8,194 bases of DNA from CALVGQ01 sp964370435 (GTDB lineage: Bacteria; Bacillota_I; Bacilli_A; Erysipelotrichales; Erysipelotrichaceae), in the NCBI GenBank assembly GCA_964370435.1, contig CAYJJG010000035.1:1-8194 (forward strand). The letters are read 5' to 3'. The notes under the pieces were generated by a model that saw only the letters and a list, made by a program, of their open reading frames with translations, did not search any database and was not told the DNA's origin. This document shows, in pieces, positions 5,221-8,194 of this stretch (positions are counted from its first letter, which is position 1; every line of letters begins with the position of its first letter). A program made the position numbers and the translations under genes.

Positions 5221-6777
5221 ATGTTACAAGTAAATCAAATAAGTTGCCCATTAGACATGGACATCAATAAACTAGAAGTTTATATTGCAAAAAAATGTCA
5301 TATTCATAGCGATGACATTCTTTCTTATCGTATATTAAGGCAATCCTTAGATGCTAGAAAAGATATTGCTTATAAAATATCAGTATTATTAGAAACTACA
5401 AAAGAAAAACAACTATTAAAAACTAAAAACAAAGATATTTTTAAAACAGAAAAACCAAAGCAAATTGTTTTTGAATCCGTTACTATGAAAGATAGACCTA
5501 TAGTCGTTGGTTTTGGACCTGCTGGAATGTTTAGTGCCCTTGCTTTAGCTCAAGCTGGGTGTCGTCCAATTATTTTTGAGCGCGGTAAAGAAGTTGAAAA
5601 ACGCACTAAAGATGTTCATCATTTTTGGAAAACTGGAGACTTAAATACCGCTAGTAATGTTCAATTTGGTGAAGGTGGTGCAGGAACTTTTTCTGACGGT
5701 AAATTAACTACTCGCATTAAAGATGAGCGTATTAGCTATATTCTGCAACAATTAGTAGCAAATGGTGCTGATGAAAATATTACCTATCTTCAACATCCTC
5801 ATATTGGAAGTGATCGTTTAACCGGGATAGTAAAGAATATCCGCAGTCGTATTCTTGCTTTAGGTGGTGAAATACATTTTGAGCATCAAGTTGAAGAATT
5901 AATTATCAAAGAAAATCGCATAGCTGGAGTTAAAGTCAAAAATAAAGATTATTATTGTAAAGAGGTAATCTTAGCCATAGGTCATAGTGCCACTGATACT
6001 ATTCAAACGCTATATCGACAGGGAGTAGCGATGCAGTCTAAGGATATCTCGATAGGTGTTCGTATTGAACATAATCAAGATTGGGTCAATTTAACTCAGT
6101 ATAAAGAGCATTTCAATAATCCTCATTTGCCCAGTGCTGAATATCGATTAACGATGAAGACAAGTGATCAACGTGGAGTTTATACTTTTTGTATGTGCCC
6201 TGGTGGTAGTGTTGTAGCAGCTAGTGCTCAACATCAACAACTGGTGGTTAACGGCATGAGTGAATCTAAAAGAGATTTAGCATTTGCGAATAGTGCTTTA
6301 TTAGTTCAAGTTAAAAACTTAGATAAGGAGAATGTTTTTTCCGCTTTAAGCTACATAGAAAATCTAGAGAAAAAAGCATATACGTTAGCTAATCATAGTT
6401 ATCTAGCACCAGCACAAATGGCTCAAGATTTCTTAAAGAATATAAAAAGTGAAAAGTTAATTGAAAGCAGCTACTTATTAGGATTAACTAGTGCAAATTT
6501 AAATGAATTATTTGATGAAGAAATAAGTAATGCATTAAAAGAGGCAATTTTGCACTTTGATAAACTTATGCCTGGATTCAAAGAAGGACTTTTAATTGCT
6601 GTTGAAAGTCGCTCCTCTTCGTTTGTTAGAATACCACGTAATGAACACTATCAAAGCATTGCCATCAAAGGACTATATCCCGCTGGAGAAGGTGTTGGCT
6701 ATGGTGGTGGAATTATGTCCTGTGCTCTTGATGGGCTTCGCTGTGCACAAGCCATACTTGATCAATATCGACAATAA
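5221..6777 (+). CDS. COG2509-type FAD-dependent dehydrogenase
   Basis: Member of an uncharacterised family of NAD(P)/FAD-dependent oxidoreductases widespread in Firmicutes; the substrate is unknown. The 518-residue product has a small N-terminal domain (about 1-88), then the FAD-binding Rossmann motif VVGFGPAGMFSALALAQAG (95-113, GxGxxG at 97-102) with Glu120 as the likely ribose ligand. Family signatures follow: NVQFGEGGAGTFSDGKL (146-162), FCMCPGG (323-329, two Cys), ESRSSSFVRI (462-471) and the C-terminal FAD segment GLYPAGEGVGYGGGI (484-498). Length and motif order are those of the intact family, so it should be functional and cytosolic. ATG 5221 follows GGTGATAAA. It is separately transcribed, between nagA and htrA. 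I see no terminator in the 81 bases before htrA, so some read-through into htrA is possible. Confidence 0.9.
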   Translation: MLQVNQISCPLDMDINKLEVYIAKKCHIHSDDILSYRILRQSLDARKDIAYKISVLLETTKEKQLLKTKNKDIFKTEKPKQIVFESVTMKDRPIVVGFGPAGMFSALALAQAGCRPIIFERGKEVEKRTKDVHHFWKTGDLNTASNVQFGEGGAGTFSDGKLTTRIKDERISYILQQLVANGADENITYLQHPHIGSDRLTGIVKNIRSRILALGGEIHFEHQVEELIIKENRIAGVKVKNKDYYCKEVILAIGHSATDTIQTLYRQGVAMQSKDISIGVRIEHNQDWVNLTQYKEHFNNPHLPSAEYRLTMKTSDQRGVYTFCMCPGGSVVAASAQHQQLVVNGMSESKRDLAFANSALLVQVKNLDKENVFSALSYIENLEKKAYTLANHSYLAPAQMAQDFLKNIKSEKLIESSYLLGLTSANLNELFDEEISNALKEAILHFDKLMPGFKEGLLIAVESRSSSFVRIPRNEHYQSIAIKGLYPAGEGVGYGGGIMSCALDGLRCAQAILDQYRQ

Positions 6778-6789
6778 TTTCAGCTAAAA

Positions 6790-6819
6790 TTCACATAAAA
6801 AACATACTAAAACCATAAT
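6790..6819 (+). promoter_or_regulatory. Candidate sigma-A promoter of htrA
   Basis: TTCACA (6790-6795), an 18-base spacer and CATAAT (6814-6819), each one base from consensus. The predicted start is near 6826, leaving a leader of about 33 bases with AAGGAG before ATG 6859. A 9-base direct repeat (ATACTAAAA) brackets the -10. No CIRCE, CtsR or CssR box is apparent. Confidence 0.5.
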
Positions 6820-6836
6820 ATTAACCTATACTAAAA
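6804..6836 (+). repeat. Direct repeat ATACTAAAA around the htrA -10 box
   Basis: ATACTAAAA occurs at 6804-6812 and again at 6828-6836, a 24-base period, one copy on each side of CATAAT. It could be paired half-sites for a regulator or chance in AT-rich DNA. Confidence 0.25.
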
Positions 6837-6858
6837 AAGTAAAAAAAAGGAGATTATT

Positions 6859-8109
6859 ATGAAAGAATACGATGAATTCAATAACAACAAAGACGAATCA
6901 AAACTACAAAATGATACTTCATCAACTATATACAATATGATGGAGGCCGAAAAACAAAAACAAGACAATTATCAGGTTCCACATGAAAACGCTAATGTTA
7001 AAACAAAAAAAGAACCTTCTGCAATGAAATCAAGGTTAGTCAATATTACCCTTGCAGCAGTTGTAGGCTTCTCTTCAGGAATACTTGGTTCCTACGTAGC
7101 AGGAGATAATAATGGATCAACGGTTGTATATCAAAACGCTAACCCTTTAACATTAACTAGTAGTGATAGTGATACTTCAAATGTAGCACAAGTAGCTTCA
7201 GCGGTTAGTGAAAGTGTTGTTGAAATAAGCACACAACAAGAGGTTCAATCTAGTTTTCTTCAAAGTTATGTTAGTGAAGGTGCTGGATCAGGAGTCATCT
7301 ATACTACTAATGGTTATATCGTTACCAATAATCATGTAATTGAAGGTGCAACAACGATTAATGTTACGCTAAATGATGGAACTACTTATCCAGCTGAACT
7401 TGTCGCAAGGGATTCAAAAACTGATATTGCTGTAATTAAGATTGAAAAAGAAAACTGTCAACCAATAATATTAGGAGATAGTGATACTATATTAGTGGGT
7501 GAAACTGCCATTGCCGTTGGAAATCCCTTAGGTGAACTTGGTGGTACTGTAACCAACGGTATTATTAGTGCTCTTGATCGAGAAATAACTCTTGAAGATG
7601 GACATACGCGTAACTTACTTCAAACGAACGCTGAAATCAATGAAGGTAATTCAGGTGGTGGATTATTTAATGCTCAAGGTGAACTTATTGGTCTTGTGGT
7701 AGCCAAGTCAAGTGGTACAGGGATTGAAGGTATCGGCTTTGCAATACCTGTAAACGATGTAAAAGAGGTCGTAGAAGATTTATTAAATACAGGTTATGTA
7801 AGTGGTCGTCCTGCTCTTGGTGTCTCTGTTGTATCGATTGAGGATTATCAAACTGCACTGAGTTATGGTTTAACTAAATATGGTGTTTATGTTGCTGAAG
7901 TAGTTGAAGGTTCTGCAGCTGAAAAAGCTGGTATAGTAGCCAATGACTACATTGTAGCAATCGATGATCAAATAGTAGAGAGTTTTAGTGATTTATCTAG
8001 TCTTCTAGACCAATATGAAGTTAATGATACTATCCAAGTTCAAATTGAAAGAAATCGAGAGATTATTGAACTTGAAGTAACTTTACAAGAAAGTACTGCT
8101 CAAAACTAA
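6859..8109 (+). CDS. htrA: HtrA/DegP-like membrane-anchored serine protease with PDZ domain
   Basis: Surface protein quality-control protease (S1C family) that degrades misfolded exported proteins. The 416-residue product has a long, charged, Asn/Lys/Glu-rich cytoplasmic N-terminus (1-57), one membrane anchor (about 60-82, small-residue rich), a polar linker (83-108), a trypsin-like domain (about 109-312) and a single PDZ domain (about 318-410). The catalytic triad is visible: His159 in TNNHVIEG, Asp189 in SKTDIAVIKI and Ser265 in NEGNSGGGLF. The oxyanion and substrate loop region AVGNPLG (219-225) is intact. The GGGLFN after the catalytic Ser replaces the more usual GGALLN, a mild change. 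ATG 6859 follows AAGGAG with seven-base spacing. It is monocistronic, with a strong terminator four bases after the stop. It could equally be named htrB or degP-like; the subgroup cannot be told from sequence alone. Confidence 0.93.
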   Translation: MKEYDEFNNNKDESKLQNDTSSTIYNMMEAEKQKQDNYQVPHENANVKTKKEPSAMKSRLVNITLAAVVGFSSGILGSYVAGDNNGSTVVYQNANPLTLTSSDSDTSNVAQVASAVSESVVEISTQQEVQSSFLQSYVSEGAGSGVIYTTNGYIVTNNHVIEGATTINVTLNDGTTYPAELVARDSKTDIAVIKIEKENCQPIILGDSDTILVGETAIAVGNPLGELGGTVTNGIISALDREITLEDGHTRNLLQTNAEINEGNSGGGLFNAQGELIGLVVAKSSGTGIEGIGFAIPVNDVKEVVEDLLNTGYVSGRPALGVSVVSIEDYQTALSYGLTKYGVYVAEVVEGSAAEKAGIVANDYIVAIDDQIVESFSDLSSLLDQYEVNDTIQVQIERNREIIELEVTLQESTAQN

Positions 8110-8112
8110 TAT

Positions 8113-8140
8113 AAAACCGCTAATAAAAGCGGTTTTTTTT
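8113..8140 (+). terminator. Rho-independent terminator of htrA
   Basis: A 9-bp stem, AAAACCGCT (8113-8121) with AGCGGTTTT (8128-8136), a 6-base loop, and a T run through 8140. It starts four bases past the htrA stop. The flanking A/T symmetry would let it work on both strands. Confidence 0.92.
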
Positions 8141-8154
8141 GGGTATCGAACATA

Positions 8155-8194
8155 TTTCGGGGTTTTAAATTTTCGGGGTCTAAAACCCCTTTTT
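8155..8194 (+). terminator. Second GC-rich hairpin with alternative pairing at the window edge
   Basis: TTTCGGGGT is repeated directly at 8155-8163 and 8171-8179, followed by ACCCC (8185-8189) and a T run to the window end. The CCCC arm can pair with the near GGGGT (5 bp, 5-base loop) or, with its preceding TAAAA, with the far GGGGTTTTA (8159-8167; 9 bp, 13-base loop). Both forms end in the T run. It may be a back-up terminator, or the leader of a gene beyond the window. Confidence 0.5.

Noticed and set aside
6596..6787. Open frame of 63 codons on the plus strand.
   Set aside because: It is a shifted frame inside the C-terminal FAD segment of the dehydrogenase, which is clearly the coding frame.
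8147..8159. CGAACATATTTCG resembles the Bacillus LexA (SOS) box CGAAC-N4-GTTCG.
   Set aside because: It is one base short, so the second half-site is out of register, and it lies after a terminator with no promoter visible.

Overview
This is an AT-rich window (about one third G+C by eye) from a low-GC, spore-forming member of the Bacillota. The gene order of the minus-strand cluster resembles the mre/spoIVF region of Bacillus subtilis. The small gene sizes and base composition would suit an Erysipelotrichia-type gut Firmicute, but that placement is an inference. A run of ten Ns at 330-339 shows this is a draft or scaffolded assembly.

Left half, minus strand, read from right to left (3848 down to 11): a short membrane protein with a SPOR-like domain (SpoIIB-like), radC, mreC, mreD, a degenerate M23/LytM membrane protein (SpoIVFA-like) and an M50 site-2-type metalloprotease (SpoIVFB-like) interrupted by the N gap. 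In B. subtilis the order is spoIIB-maf-radC-mreB-mreC-mreD-minC-minD-spoIVFA-spoIVFB. This locus keeps the backbone but lacks maf, mreB, minC and minD. The SpoIIB-like gene and radC overlap. mreC and mreD abut and have their own promoter and terminator. spoIVFA and spoIVFB overlap by four bases. By family knowledge, MreC/MreD organise lateral wall synthesis and SpoIVFA/SpoIVFB control pro-sigma-K processing in the mother cell, so this is a cell-shape and sporulation block.

Right half, plus strand: nagA (N-acetylglucosamine-6-phosphate deacetylase), a COG2509-type FAD-dependent dehydrogenase, and a membrane-anchored HtrA/DegP-like serine protease with one PDZ domain. Each looks like its own transcription unit. 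nagA is transcribed divergently from the SpoIIB-like gene and ends in a strong terminator. The dehydrogenase promoter overlaps the tail of that terminator. htrA ends in a strong terminator followed by a second, bistable-looking GGGG/CCCC hairpin at the window edge.

The most notable non-coding signal is a shared start architecture. A -10-like hexamer, six (once seven) bases, the Shine-Dalgarno variant GGTGAT, three to five bases, then the start codon, appears at mreC, the dehydrogenase gene, the SpoIVFA-like gene and (looser) the SpoIIB-like gene. For mreC and the dehydrogenase the predicted transcription start falls on the first G of GGTGAT, giving roughly nine-base leaders. nagA and htrA instead use classical AGGAGG/AAGGAG sites with longer leaders. 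No stretch longer than about 160 bases is gene-free, and I see no RNA gene, CRISPR array or insertion sequence.
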